Counted from the first letter of the stretch, positions 1 to 11,503 are shown. The stretch: DNA of 64,000 bases from Phascolomyces articulosus (GCA_025677815.1 JAIXMP010000006.1:496001-560000), one strand, 5' to 3'. Notes: generated by a model from the sequence alone, not told the origin. Made by a program: numbers and translations.

Positions 1-510
1 ACCCGGTCAAAAACTAAAGATTTATTTTTACAAAAACATAGCCCTTATATAAGGCTATGTAGTGGCGCAGAAAGACATAACTCGCTCTGACTTTGCAGAG
101 CTATGACCCTTCTTTGCTGGGTCGCGGAATAGTGCTTTGACAGCAGATTTACTTCGAAACTATTTCATAAATCAAAATACGAATGATTTCTTTCCTTCTT
201 CTTTTCATGATCTCTGGTTATGTCGTCCACGGTGCAGAAGAAGAGGTGAGATACCGAATTCAATGGTTGACGTATCAGCCTGAATAATGAGAGAACTACG
301 AACAATTGTAATTGTTACGTTAGGGTTTCAACCTGCTTCAGTAGCATATTTATATTTCAGGGATGGATACATATGGTATACTATATATATATATGTTCCA
401 TTTTGATTGAAACAATTGGTAATTAATAATGATATATTATATTTTCCAATTTCTCTCTATATTTATATAGCTACTCTCTCGGCGAAAATGAATGCATAAC
501 AAAGATCGGA
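1..510. other. AT-rich sequence, no gene recognised
   Basis: No convincing reading frame, RNA gene or element end is visible. The sequence is AT-rich, with a short AT run near 383-393. It leads into the broken ORF fragments that follow and may belong to the same degenerate repeat. Confidence 0.4.
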
Positions 511-1691
511 ATGCCCGAAATAATTGATTACAACAATAATTGTGTGGCCAGCACATTGACACTGGAGCCGAATGCCAGCTTTCGTATACTTATGCCCCAT
601 CTTCACCCGGGTTTTGTCAGCTATGGTCCCACCGATCCAATTATCTTACGTTTCATGTATTTGACATGGTGTAAAACCATATTGTTAATCGACGTTGTAC
701 TTGACATGTCATTGATCGATGTCAGTAATAACGAACCAGGCTCACGTCAATTCTGTGAAGAAGCTCTTCAACTATAAGAGGCACGCTTAGCAAACAATCA
801 ATTGGCTGTACAGTTGCAGCAAGCAAGAGAAGCAACAATTAATTTGACACCAACACTTACAGCTGGTGTGTAATGTAATGTTATTAATTGATATCAGTTG
901 TTATGGTTCTTTGATATATGCCAAGAAAAATATATTCATATTTATTTTTCCCTTTGTTAGAATGTATCTGTGGTACCCTTCTACGAGCATAAGTGAATGG
1001 CCTTCCTCCTCCTGGCACATTGGCATATAGTCCAGCAGAATACGCATTAGCCGCCATGCACCAAAAGCACGCTCGCTATGGTCTTACCCAATATCCTCCC
1101 AGGACCGCAGAAAATTTTACAACGACTGGATCTCGAACGAAAGCGTTACCCTGAACTAAGACGCCTCCCTAGTTACAACAACCGCCACAACGACAATGTT
1201 GGGCAAACTGGTTTGACAACATTAGGGAGGGACAATCCGTCTTTGCCCATATTTTGAATCGAATAGGTTTAGAACGCACAGCATCAATCCCTGGAATATC
1301 GTTGAGTCAAGCGCGCATTATCCAAACAAGGGTTCGAAACTCTCCAGCATGGTAGACTGGTGGAGACGAATGGCAGAATACACCGGAAGTGCTACAAGCA
1401 GCTTTTGAAGAGCATATGCGAGATTTACGAAGTCGAATTCGCCAAGTTCCCGCCACGGAAATTGCCTGTCGCCCGCACCCTGGTGTGATGGCTCGTTTCC
1501 GTGGCCGATCAATTCATTATTTTATCCAGCAACCTGTGGTGTGTGATTCCCAAGGGAAGATTCATGGTACCGTCTTCGTGAACGAATTGTTTTCTGCGAC
1601 AGCACATGAGAGCGAAGGGATTTTTGTTGGTAAACATATCGTGGACCCCAAATTCTGGATTTGGATCCAGATGTCTGTGAACACGCTTTAG
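511..1691 (+). pseudogene. Broken ORF fragments, unidentified (retroelement-like)
   Basis: Coding-like pieces occur at 511-777, about 778-870, 990-1160 and 1389-1691, separated by stop codons and frame changes. The piece after 777 continues in the same frame after a single stop with a Q- and A-rich helical stretch (around NNQLAVQLQQ). The last piece is 100 residues and reads as ordinary soluble protein. I do not recognise the family. The mixture of intact-looking codons and scattered stops, beside LTR-like DNA and a Harbinger element, suggests an old retroelement or a disrupted gene. A decayed host gene is the alternative. Confidence 0.3.
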
Positions 1692-1779
1692 TAAGCTTCC
1701 TATCTTCCTTTATTTACTTACATTCAGGGCAACTGTCGTAACTAAAAATAAGGGTTACTACCATTTCCTTTTTTGATTT

Positions 1780-2110
1780 ATTTTTGTAACACCTTATCGC
1801 TGCTATCGTATTTGCATTTTATTATGCCACGTATTTATTATCCATCGTCATAGTAATTATTCGAACATGTATTCAACTGACAGTCATGAACATGTATTGT
1901 CTTCTCTAGCGTTCCTTACACATATCATTACTAGTTACTATATATTTTATTATTATCACAAGTAGTTGAAAAAGATATAAATACTCCTCATCATTTAATC
2001 AATAAACATCATCTTTCACGTTACTCTTTATTTTATCACTACTCTTCTGTTATCTCCATTTCTATTGGCTTGGTATTGATCCGCCATATTTATTTACGAC
2101 ACAACCCCAG
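1780..2110 (+). repeat. LTR-like segment (copy 1)
   Basis: AT-rich segment with a TATA-like tataaatac at about 1977, an aataaac motif about 20 nt on, a pyrimidine-rich stretch containing cacgtt and ending in ctattgg, and a terminal tttacgacac. The same order of motifs recurs in the same orientation at about 5780-6180. That order resembles the promoter/poly(A) part of a Ty3-type LTR. I see no clean TG...CA ends, target-site duplication or primer-binding site, so this is tentative. Confidence 0.25.
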
Positions 2111-2289
2111 CAGCGTTGCTAATTTCCCAGCAGCGGTTCCAAATGAGTTGCTATAATAGATGGGTTGGAAAAAAAGTGACGATCGTTGCCAAAATACAAA
2201 CTCACACAGACAGTTGCTAAAAAATTTCATTTATTTTACATTATTGTTTTTTTTACTACCATGTCCCCAAAAAAAAGCACCTGGTCAAG

Positions 2290-3360
2290 CTCGAGGCAAG
2301 TCTTTTCTTCTTAATGAAGATAAGCAGCTTTGTAGTTCCTGGCTGGAGAAATCCACTTGTTCAATCAAAGGTGCCGAGAGAAAGGTCGTTACCTTTTGGT
2401 AGGCTATTACCGACCACTACAATAGTGAAAGAAAGAGTCAAGTGGAGGCATCAAACTTGAAAACTAAACGTAATGAAGCTGTGTTTCGTTCAGCTCCATC
2501 ACTTAAGAGTCGTTGGGGTTCTATTCACCCAAACATTTCCAAGCTCTGTGGTTATTATGATAGAATCGTTTTAAGGGTGAATCCAGTGGCTTTACCGAAG
2601 ATGATTTTGTAAGTTATAATTAATTCATATAAAAAAAATAGACAAATAGAAAGTAAACGTATAATTATACCATTTTATTTAATATACTGACTGTTAATAA
2701 ATCTAAATTTTTGCATATAACAAATGCATAATTCTATTTGAAATTGAATTGAATTTTGATATAAAGATAAACGGTGCTTTAAAGACATATGCCGAAGTTG
2801 AAGGCTCTGAATTCGCCCATTTTCGATGTTTGAAAGAAGTTCTTTACAAGAGTAAAAAATGGAAGCTATTTTGGGAAGTTTCCCAAGAGGAAAAGAAGAA
2901 CAAGCCAAGAAAGGAGAAAAACGAAAGGCATTGGACGATGGAAAAGATGATGAAGAGGTGGTGATAACAAGGATGAAATATCTGTGTGTCCTATTGGTAC
3001 CAAGAAGGCGAAAGAAGGTGCTGCCCGCATCCATGAACCTGGATTAGAACGCAAGAAGGATCGGGCAATCCAAGAAAAGCAGATTCATTTGAATCAGGAG
3101 CGTCTGGAGGTGATGAGACGGCATGCTGATATGGAGATCATGAGCAAAGACCTCATTGGGATGGGTGAAAGAGAGCGTTTGTTTTTCGAAATGCTCAATG
3201 ATGAAGTTGCTAATAGATGAGCAAAAAAAAGAGAGGCCCAAACCAGTGAAGCAACTAATGATTCTAATAGTACATTAGAAGAAATTCCTAATGTTGCAGC
3301 CAGTGATTCGGAAGATGATCTTGGTGAACAACAGGTAATTGAAGCTGAAGACGAACAGTA
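2290..3360 (+). pseudogene. Harbinger Myb/SANT-like DNA-binding protein, broken
   Basis: Partner protein of Harbinger transposases, a Myb/SANT or 'no apical meristem-associated' type DNA-binding factor. Visible pieces: a basic Myb-like domain (KSFLLNEDKQLCSSW, then KGAERK) up to a premature TAG at 2401-2403; its continuation through SLKSRWGSIHPNISKLCGYY at 2500-2555; a frame change near 2575; then GSEFAHFRCLKEVLYKSKKW at about 2800-2860; and a charged coiled-coil tail (ERKKDRAIQEKQIHLNQERL) to about 3220. A GTAAGT at 2609 may be an original donor. At least one stop and two frame changes make it non-functional. Family assignment is by motif pattern and is fairly secure; exact limits are not. 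Confidence 0.55.
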
Positions 3361-3486
3361 AAAATATATAATATAAAATTTATATTTAAATATAACGATT
3401 ACGGATAATACAGGCAAAATGATCATATAAAAGAAACAAAATAAAAAAGGAAAAGCGAGGGGGAGGGAAGTAAAAAAAAGAGTAAT

Positions 3487-4946
3487 CTATTGAGATATTT
3501 CACCATAACGGTCCCATACATGATCGAGTCGAATAAGATCGTTTTTCGATCTATCATGTGTTTCAGTATTCTGAATGGCTTTATGACGAGTAACAAAATT
3601 TCTTTCAAAGGAATGATAGTTGCGTGGTGGAGGAAGTTCATTCATATCTTCATCACTCACCCTCATCTGAATAATCATCATGTAAATTTTCTAAATCATT
3701 GATAGCATTCAAATGATCTAATTGACCATTATCATCATCATCAGCAGTAGCAGCAGCGTGGGATTGTTGCGTTTATGCTCAATAATCATATTATGCAAGA
3801 TGATGCAAGTGGTGGTAATGTTTTTTAAAGTATTTTTTCATCCATAATCTAGCGGGTTGTTTGATGATTGCAAAGCACTTTTTCAACATAAATACCAAAT
3901 GCTCTTTCAATGTCCTTCCTGAAACTTTCTTGCATCTTTTCAAATCTCTATATACAATAACTTATAAGATGAAATTGAAAAAAATAGCACTTACCTATGT
4001 ACATATCGCACAGAAAATAAGTTTTGGTGACTTTGGATTAGTGACAGACTGAATCAAAGTTGCCCGCTTTGGATAGATTCCATCTGCTAGGTAATATCCC
4101 ATGTTGTATTTGTGTAAAGTTGATAGGTAGTGCATGTCTAACGATAACATTGTCGAAAAGAGTGGAGTGTTAGAGAACGTTAATATTATTCATCGAATCA
4201 GGGAGTCCAAAGAACGCATGCCAGCTCTATCCATCTTTCGAAGCAACAGCATCAAGAACCATCGTTGCCACCTTCGCCTTCCCAGTATACTGGCCATGCC
4301 AAGCCTTCGGGCGGTTTGATCACTCCCAATGCATACAATCAACAGCGCCTAACATGTCTGGGAACCACCCTTATCGCCTTCTCCCAACAATAGTTCAATC
4401 TCATGTTCGTTGGGAGCACGAAGATATTCATCACCAATAACATCAATCACTGCGGAACAAAAGCGTTTCAATGATTCAACGGTAGTACTGGGGGCAATTT
4501 GGAGATATTCATCGAGTGAGTCTGCACTGCATGAATATGCGAGTTGCCTAAGTGCTGCTGTCATTTTTATATGCGCTGAAATGCCAAGTTTGTTTACAAT
4601 ATTAGGTTCTGCACAAAATAATCGTCGTGCTCTTCCACTTTTTCCATAATATGTAAGAGCAATCCTTTACGCATCTGGAAGCGGCGTCGGAAGGTCTTTT
4701 TGTTATACTTTGCATCATCAATAAAATAATCTGCAATTAACCAATTACGAACTTCTTCAAAGTTACGGTCTACTGTGCCTAAATGACCAAGAACAGAACC
4801 ACCTCGTTTAGTTTCATGTAACTGTTCTATTTCAGTCTCGTATTCTTCAATGCGACGTGTAAACGAACGTAACTGGAGATCTTCTTCTTTTTGTTGTTCA
4901 ACAAGCTCTTTATAAAAATTATCTTTTGAAAACAGAGGGTTATAGT

Positions 4947-4980
<34 letters not shown>

Positions 4981-4990
4981 GCAAAACCTA
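3487..4990 (-). pseudogene. PIF/Harbinger DDE transposase, broken
   Basis: Read on the minus strand, the order is: a helical leader ending at GSVLGHLGTVDR; DYFIDDAKYNKKTFRRRFQM, the hallmark start of plant-type Harbinger transposases; AALRQLAYSCSADSLDEYLQ; then pieces of the catalytic core including a decayed 'DCxHWxW' region near 4320-4340, a 'GYYLADGIYP' motif near 4080-4100 and the 'CIILHNMIIE' motif near 3790. It ends with VWDRYGE at 3487-3520, the usual C-terminus. Stops and frameshifts occur at several points (for example near 4349, 4230 and 4020). It would cut and rejoin element ends if intact. Function is lost; the family call is confident. Confidence 0.6.
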
Positions 4991-5179
4991 AAATAAATGA
5001 GATGCAAAATAGAAAAAGCACTGCACCCACTGCTGGGGCTGCCCTCACATTGTAATACAATTCGACAATTTTCTAAATATAACGTTTTTTATGTAGGTCT
5101 TGAAGCAATAAGGAGCAAATGGCCAGGACTTGGTGTTTACTTAACCTCAGGAAGTGCAAGTGGTGGTACCTCTAATTGT

Positions 5180-5771
5180 GGATACTAATACGCATGGAGT
5201 TAATGCCCAGCAATGAGTTGGCCTGGTCATCAACGCCATTGCAGATCAGCCTATGGGTGCTCGCTTAGAACCGGGTAATGTTGTTCCTCAACCGCGGGTA
5301 GCTGGTGACAACCGAAAGTTTGTGGATGACTGGTACCTATTATTACATAGCCGTAACTCGTATTTCCTGTGCTTCCAAAGAACCCTACAACAACTCAGAT
5401 TGAGAATGCGAGGATTTGTGGAAGAGGAGATCGAACATTCTACTTTTACATGACAGCGTATCGTGGATTTGTTTATTGATCAGTTCTTAGATATTCCTAA
5501 TTATCGGTATTATTGCGATACTTCTGCAGTACCTGGTAGCAACAGAATCGGTCTTTTTGGTGTGTTATTACAGGTAGTGCAAGAGGATGGAACCCCTTTT
5601 GAGCAGGCTGCCTGGGCACATTTTTATATTCTAAACACAACTTATCATTCGTTCATATGTATTTTCAAATTTGAAAAATATATAGCAAGTAATTGTTGTT
5701 ATTTTATATATAAAATTAAATTATTTCTCCAATGTTATCATCATTTTATAGAGTATTGCTTACAAAGTTAA
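5180..5771 (+). pseudogene. Broken ORF fragments downstream of the Harbinger element
   Basis: Two coding-like pieces (5253-5453, then 5463-5640) lie a few bases apart. They read as soluble protein (for example GDNRKFVDDWYLLLHSRNS and LFIDQFLDIPNYRYYCD) and then dissolve into AT-rich sequence. I do not recognise the family. They could be the other half of whatever lies at 511-1691, split by the Harbinger insertion, but I found no overlap or shared motif to prove it. Confidence 0.25.
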
Positions 5772-5779
5772 CGACTAAT

Positions 5780-6180
5780 GTGGAAAAGTTGGAAATGGTC
5801 TGCGTGTGTCGCAGTAAAATCCCTCATGTCACCACTTTTCCTTTTTGGATACTCCTTGTACAATTATTTTTATATTATTCTTTATACTTCTTGCAATACA
5901 TTTCTGCTTAACACCTATTACATCATTAGAGTATTATCGTCATCCCAAGACCGGCAGCATTATACTCAATTGTCATTATTATTAATATTATACTATTATC
6001 GTTATCACCAAGAAGAACAGCTTAACATATATCATATCCACAGTAGAATTAGATAATATATAAATACCCCCTAACCAACAAACAATAAACCGGTATTTTT
6101 TACGTTCTCTTTAAATCTCTTATTATCTTTATTACTTCTATTGATTACGGTCTTATCCGTCAAAAATAATTACGACACGC
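5780..6180 (+). repeat. LTR-like segment (copy 2)
   Basis: Shares with 1780-2110, in the same orientation and order, a TATA-like tataaatacccc, an aataaac motif, a pyrimidine-rich tttacgttctct, a tctattg and a terminal attacgacac. It may be a second diverged LTR or a solo LTR of the same family. The Harbinger element lies between the two copies. Ends and target duplication are not evident. Confidence 0.25.
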
Positions 6181-6380
6181 GAGAAGAACAGCCCTTTATA
6201 GCCAGCCAAGTTGCAGGTGGTCCTGTTTCATACACAATTTATTCAATCGTGAATTCTCCCAGCCGTCCACCAGGACGAGCTTTAACTCGTACCTTACCAG
6301 GAAGAGGAACAGTAGGAAGGGGAAGTGGACGTGGACAAGATCAAGGCAGAGGACGCGGCAGAGGACATGGCGGAAGGTGA
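6141..6380 (+). CDS. Short Gly/Arg-rich ORF, doubtful
   Basis: A 79-codon frame whose last third is built of GR and GRG repeats (RGTVGRGSGRGQDQGRGRGR). Low-complexity RG tails are typical of RNA-binding proteins, but no RNA-binding domain precedes it. It starts inside the LTR-like segment, so it may be the 5' part of a gag-like frame or chance. No partner exon is visible downstream. Confidence 0.15.
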   Translation: MITVLSVKNNYDTREEQPFIASQVAGGPVSYTIYSIVNSPSRPPGRALTRTLPGRGTVGRGSGRGQDQGRGRGRGHGGR

Positions 6381-7270
6381 CGTGGCGGTGCAAATATTTA
6401 GTAATTTCCATTAAAACGACCACGAACTTCTTAGTTGTGCATGGAATGGAATCGTCTATTTTTTTTTTTGTAATATCATACTCATTAGTATAATCGATTT
6501 CTATATCATCCTTATTTTCACATCATATTTAGTAGTACAATCCTTTCTATATGATATATCATTTCTTTTTTCAGTTTATTTTTTTTTCAGTCCATTCACA
6601 AGTAGTAGTTTGATATTTTTCTTCACATATCTTTTTCTTTTTAAATTGGCATTGCCTCCTTGTTCTTCCGTATTCCTTGAATAAACATATTTGAAGAAAG
6701 ATTTTTCATAATCCCTATATGAAATGGAAGTATTAGAATGATTCCACAGAACAATGTAGCATGTAAAATGTTACATGTATTTTCTGACATTGTGTTTGTT
6801 CTTCTGATTATTATACTAAAAAAGTATAATATTGAATGCTATTTGCTTTGGGTCAAGCCGTTTTAATTGTATTAAATAAACAACAAGTAATACATCTACC
6901 ATAGTACGTAATGTAATATTTCAAAAATAAAAAAATTAGACGCGGCTCTATGAACGGATAAAATAAAAACATCAATGGTCAATTTTCCATATGTATCAAA
7001 AAAACATAATCATTAATTTTTAACAACGTAAATCACATTGATATCATGATACAGTTACCATAATTTATCTTGCACGGAACTAAAAGAAAGAATACGTAAA
7101 TAAAAAAAATAAAAACACAAGAATAGAAAAGAAAGAAATAGAAAAGGAGAGGTACGTATGGATTGTTTAAACATGTATAAATACTACGATGTTTTCTTGT
7201 AATAGGTAAAATGGGGTAGCATGGATCTGTATGATAGGAAAGTGAGTTGTCTTTTTTCTTATATGTTTTT
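6381..7270. other. AT-rich spacer, no gene recognised
   Basis: Poly-T and poly-A runs and very AT-rich sequence. No frame longer than a few dozen codons, no recognisable element ends and no RNA gene. Confidence 0.4.
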
Positions 7271-7273
7271 AAA

Positions 7274-7870
7274 GGAGATCAGCAAACGGATCATATTTAG
7301 CTTGTTCCTGTTGTTTCTGTGTTGGTGGGGAAAGAAATAAAGTTGATTGTTGCTGTTTTGATAGTAAAGTAGGATTAGGGGATGAAAGAGCCAAACAAAC
7401 TACCAGCTATTGTTAGTGCATTTTGTTGTTGTGGAGCTGCTGGTTGTTATTTCTGTTGTTAAGAAGGAGAATTAAAAAGTGAAAAGATGTCATTTACATT
7501 GGACTTTGGTGCATTATTAACCATGGTGCTATCTCCACCACCTCGAATCGACAAGAGATAACACAATGGGTAGTTTTGTAGGGTATTTGTTTCAATAGGA
7601 GAAGAGGCACTTGGTTCATCCCAGTCCAAATAGAGCAAGTTGCAGAGATCGTTGTTTTTCATCACTCATTTTGTTGCTATTACATTGATAGGCTCTTGGT
7701 ATGATGACACTGCCTGCATCATATTTTCTACCAGCAATAAATGTTTCAGGAGGTTTATGATATGTATACGGAAGCAAGGGATATATTTCTTGTTCTACTT
7801 GACTTCAGAATTGATGTTCTCGTAATGCGGCTTCCTTTTTTTCTTTGCTGCTGATAATCATGCCTTTTTT
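7274..7870 (-). pseudogene. Broken gene, C-terminal part of a possible trafficking adaptor
   Basis: On the minus strand, successive pieces look like real coding sequence in different frames: KEKKEAALREHQ and EIYPLLPYTYHKPPETF near 7700-7850; LYLDWDEPSASSP near 7620; then GGGDSTMVNNAPKSNVNDIF and SLFNSPS to 7459; a Q- and P-rich linker interrupted by stops; and a C-terminus reading KQQEQAKYDPFADLL before a stop at about 7274. The LDWDE, NDIFSLF and DPFADLL patterns are the kind of clathrin- and adaptor-binding peptides found in ArfGAP or adaptor tails, but no catalytic domain is visible. At least three stops or frame changes mark it as a relic. Family assignment is a guess. Confidence 0.35.
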
Positions 7871-9587
7871 TGTTTCATGTTGATCCAATGTACTACTGAT
7901 TCATGACTTTCCAAAGTCCGTAAAAAAACAAGGTGGATTAATGGCATGTCGAACGAAATATGAACATATAAAATAAAAAACATACAGTAATTTTTTTTTG
8001 TTTTGTTCATTTCTGGGCTCCTTGGGTTGTTTTTACTCTTTTCTTTCAATTCGATTATATAATCAAATGGTTAATTTTTTAATGTACACTCGTATCTTCT
8101 ACTGCACCGGCGCAAAATATTTTTGATGTAACTTTTTATTACCTTGGTTTTTTTTTTTTTTTGACGCGAAATGTGATAGGAAATGAAAAATTGTTCAACT
8201 TTCAAATAATGGTATTGGTGATTTTAAGAATAGGAAATACTTTCCAACAGGGTTTATTCTTATATCATCAATTAACAATGTGCAGCTGTTGTAGTAGTGC
8301 TTTATGGGAAAATAACGCATCGATTATGCAGCAACGACAGCAAGGGCGCCTTGTATTTCATGAAGGCGTTGAAGAAATCGATTGCATCGAGATATCCAAT
8401 TTTAATTAGAAAGTGTTGCCGCTATATTATTATATCATGGTGAACAATTATATTAGGTAATTTTTCAAGAAATAAAAGTGATTTGTACACGTATATGTAT
8501 CATATATTTGTTGTTAAATGCTAAGTGATGCATACGTAAACAAAAACAAAAAAGCATCCAAAAGTACCCAATAATTTCTGAATGCATTACTTAAGAATCA
8601 ACAACTTCCGTGCGTCAATGTCATAAAAATGATATAATATGCATTTCTATTATGTTCTGTCCTTTTTCATGATAATGCAAGTCAATCATCAATAATTGAG
8701 TATATTATACTACTTTTTTTTGTAATAAAAAAAAGTCAGTAAAAAACAACATACCACTGCATAGGGAAAAAGTAAAAGAAACGTTAAAAGATAACCATGT
8801 CCCATTCATTTTGCAACAGCTAATGAGAGTCAAAGAAATTTAAAATAAATCATACCTCATCATTCTATTAGTAAGACATAGACGGCAATAAAACAAACCT
8901 ATACCATAAAATGATATAATACGTAAGATGGAAAGTAACTGGAAAATGGATGTCCAATGGATGATCAGTATTACGTGGTGATTTTTTTTATCGCTGGATA
9001 TATTGATAACTTGCTATTTACGCCGTTTTTTTTCTTCGGAATTGGCATGGAAGATGTTGTTTCACATACTTTGAGTTGTCAAGTGTTACATTAAAAGTAT
9101 ATAAGTATATCAAGAAGCATTTTGTTAATGCTGCATGATAAACACCGCCATACATATTCTTTCTATATACACATTTTTTTCACCATTTTTGTACTATTTA
9201 TTATTATTATTTATATATCAGATGAAAGTGTATACATTTCATTATTATAATCCAAAAGGACTTCTTAAGTATTTAGAATATTACACCTTTTCCCATCCTC
9301 TTTAATAATAATGCATGCATATCCCATGTAAACAAGTTTTATTTTTTATTTGACATACACAAACAAAGCATTACGTATCCTACACATAAATTCACTATAG
9401 TTACATGGTAGTACTAAACAGTAATTTGTACATCCGAGGCCTCCGAGAGTATTTTAGCCCAATATCCAAATGTAGCACAACCTAAAAAAGGCGGATTTGC
9501 AAAAAATGTGACATGTACTTTGAAGCCTTTTACTGTTACACTTTATGGAAGCAATCCATTCGATAATATATGCCCGTAGTTGATCAG
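7871..9587. other. AT-rich spacer with one doubtful 82-codon ORF
   Basis: Mostly AT-rich. A frame at 8161-8409 (+) contains a plausible stretch (QQRQQGRLVFHEGVEEIDCI) but has no recognisable domain and no partner exon, so it could be a gene relic. Nothing else is supported up to the TATA box of the next gene at 9588. Confidence 0.3.
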
Positions 9588-9595
9588 TATAAAAA
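9588..9595 (+). promoter_or_regulatory. TATA box of the ricin-B/CipC-like gene
   Basis: A TATAAAAA motif lies 90 nt before the chosen start codon and is followed by a strongly CT-rich leader (about 9610-9665). A TATA box with a pyrimidine leader suits a highly expressed or inducible fungal gene. It argues against the in-frame upstream ATG at 9570, which would lie before the promoter. Confidence 0.5.
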
Positions 9596-9677
9596 TCTCC
9601 CACTCCTTTACTTCAGCCTCGTCTTTCTTTTTCCTTTTCTTTTCACTCTTCCTTTTCTTCTCCAAAAAACAAGAAAT

Positions 9678-11356
9678 ATGACTGTTGGTAACAACTTCCC
9701 TATTGGTTACTTTTATATTATCTCCAACCTTAACGGTTTGGTGATCGATGTTCAAGATCCTGAAAACGCCAAGGTAAATCTTATACTATATTGTTGTAAA
9801 CAAGAAGATGAGGAGACGCGCGTCTCTAACTATTGTGTTTTTTGTTTATATTAACTTGGACAATGATGATAGATCGGTTCCAAGATCATCATGTCTAAAA
9901 AGAAGCCTGAATCACCCGAACGTGATAGTCAACTTTTCATTCATCAAAACGGTAAGAAAAACGAGAAAGGAATATTAGGAGGAAGGAGAGTTGTATGTGG
10001 ATCCAAATAGTGGATGATGGCGTTTCCTATTTTATGCTACCATTTTTCGCATAAAAATAGAATATTTGGCTCACATAACATAACGTAAATCCTTTTATTT
10101 TGAAACATTGTAGGTTTCTTGACAAACAAGCTTACCGGCCATGTTCTGGACATTGATCGTGCTGGTACCTTTATGGGTAAATAAATAATATCGAAAAATA
10201 GTTATTCTAGAAATGCAAAACTTTTCGGTAATTTGTGTTACCCTCTTCTTTTCTCACAACTTTTTTTTTTCTTTTCCCTCTCTCTCTCCACCCAGCCATC
10301 TTTACTGGTGATCAACACTTGTTCCTTGATGGTATGAAGGAAGCTGATGATGTAAGTAGTCTCTCTCGTTTATTATCTATTTGACGGAGGAAGAAGGGGA
10401 AAAAAAGGAAGGCTTTTTGTTAACAGCAAATAATGTTTATTTATAGGCCGATGATCAACGCTTCGGTTATGACAAAGAACATGGTTTCATCTATCCCCTC
10501 AGTGATCCTAACACTGTCTTTGATATCAAGGGTTCCAAGGAAGATGAAAATGGCCGTGTCATGGTCTACAAGCGCAAGGAACTTTCTGAAGCCAAGAACC
10601 AATTATGGACTATTGAACCAAGCGATCCTCCTCGTGAACCTGATTCCGACGATTCTTCCGATGAAGAAGATGTTGGTGATAGAATCAGTGCCTTCTTTGG
10701 TAACTTCACTGGATGGGGTCGTCATAAGAATGAAGCTTTAGATGAACGTGCTTTGGAAAGAGCTGCTGAAAAGGTTGAAAAGAAGAAGAAGAAGAAATCC
10801 AAGATGAGGTAATTATAAGCGGAAAGGGTTATGCAGATGCATCAAAAAGTGAATTTATTATTATTATTACTGCTATAGTGACTAACAAATCCTTTATTGA
10901 ATTTTGCTTTTCTATTAGCTATAACTTGATGGGTAAGTATAATGACTGACAAGATGGTAGTAGGTTATGGATCAAACAAGATGATTAAGTGTTATTTTTT
11001 TTTAAATAGCTGGTGCTGCTGCTTTCGCCGCTGTAAAGGCATGGGAAAACAAGCAAGAAGAAAGTGGTGAACCTATGGAACATGCCACCGCAAAGAAATT
11101 GATTGCCACTTTCGCTGCAGCTGAGGTAAATTTGTTACACGACAGTTTTTTCTTCCCGATTTCCATGAACTGATTAAACTCAAAAATACTAATGGATATA
11201 AATGGATAAATTTTACAGATTGCTAAGCTTGTTCAAGAACGCGGTGGTGACGATGAAGATGAAGATGAGGAAAAGAAGAAGAAGAAGTCTGGATTGATGG
11301 AAAAGATGGCTACTGCTGCTGCTATGAACTACTTTGAAAAGAAGTACATTTCTTAA
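9678..11356 (+). CDS. Ricin-type beta-trefoil protein with CipC-like (DUF3759) C-terminus
   Basis: Eight exons: 9678-9773, 9873-9951, 10114-10176, 10296-10351, 10447-10808, 10919-10932, 11010-11125 and 11219-11356; all junctions are GT-AG and keep frame, giving 307 residues. Residues about 5-165 form a ricin-B-like beta-trefoil with the repeating 'Q-x-hydrophobic' pattern (QLFIHQNG, QRFGYD, QLWTIEP), so carbohydrate or ligand binding is expected. An acidic stretch and a Lys-rich run follow. The C-terminus (AAFAAVKAWENKQ ... KLIATFAAAEIAKLV) resembles the CipC-like DUF3759 family of small fungal stress-response proteins. There is no signal peptide, so it is probably cytosolic. Exon 6 is only 14 nt. 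The start at 9678 follows the TATA box and CT leader. Domain calls are by pattern and need a profile search. Confidence 0.8.
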
Positions 11357-11503
11357 ATTTTGTAATATTTTACCATATATTTGAACCGAGGAAATAAAAA
11401 AAAATATCCTTTTTTTTGTGCATAAGTGACTCTACTCTTTTTCATTTTTTTTTTTTTTTTACATAAACACGCGTGATATCTTTCATTTCTTTTTACTATA
11501 AAT

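Larger units (their letters stand above)
2102..5041. mobile_element. Degenerate PIF/Harbinger DNA transposon
   Basis: A two-gene element in the arrangement typical of PIF/Harbinger: a Myb/SANT-like DNA-binding gene on + (about 2290-3360) converging on a DDE transposase on - (about 3487-4990). Ends are tentative. The left has CAACCCCAGCAGCG at 2102 and the reverse complement of the right has CAGCCCCAGCAGTG at 5041, a 14-nt inverted match with two mismatches. I see no matching 3-bp target duplication. Both genes carry stops and frameshifts, so the copy is almost certainly inactive. Confidence 0.6.

Noticed and set aside
1325..1345. GGTTCGAAACTC motif resembling a tRNA B-box
   Set aside because: No matching A-box, acceptor stem or anticodon arm can be folded around it.
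9570..9854. 94-codon frame starting at 9570
   Set aside because: It begins upstream of the TATA box at 9588 and runs on into intron 1; the real first exon is 9678-9773.
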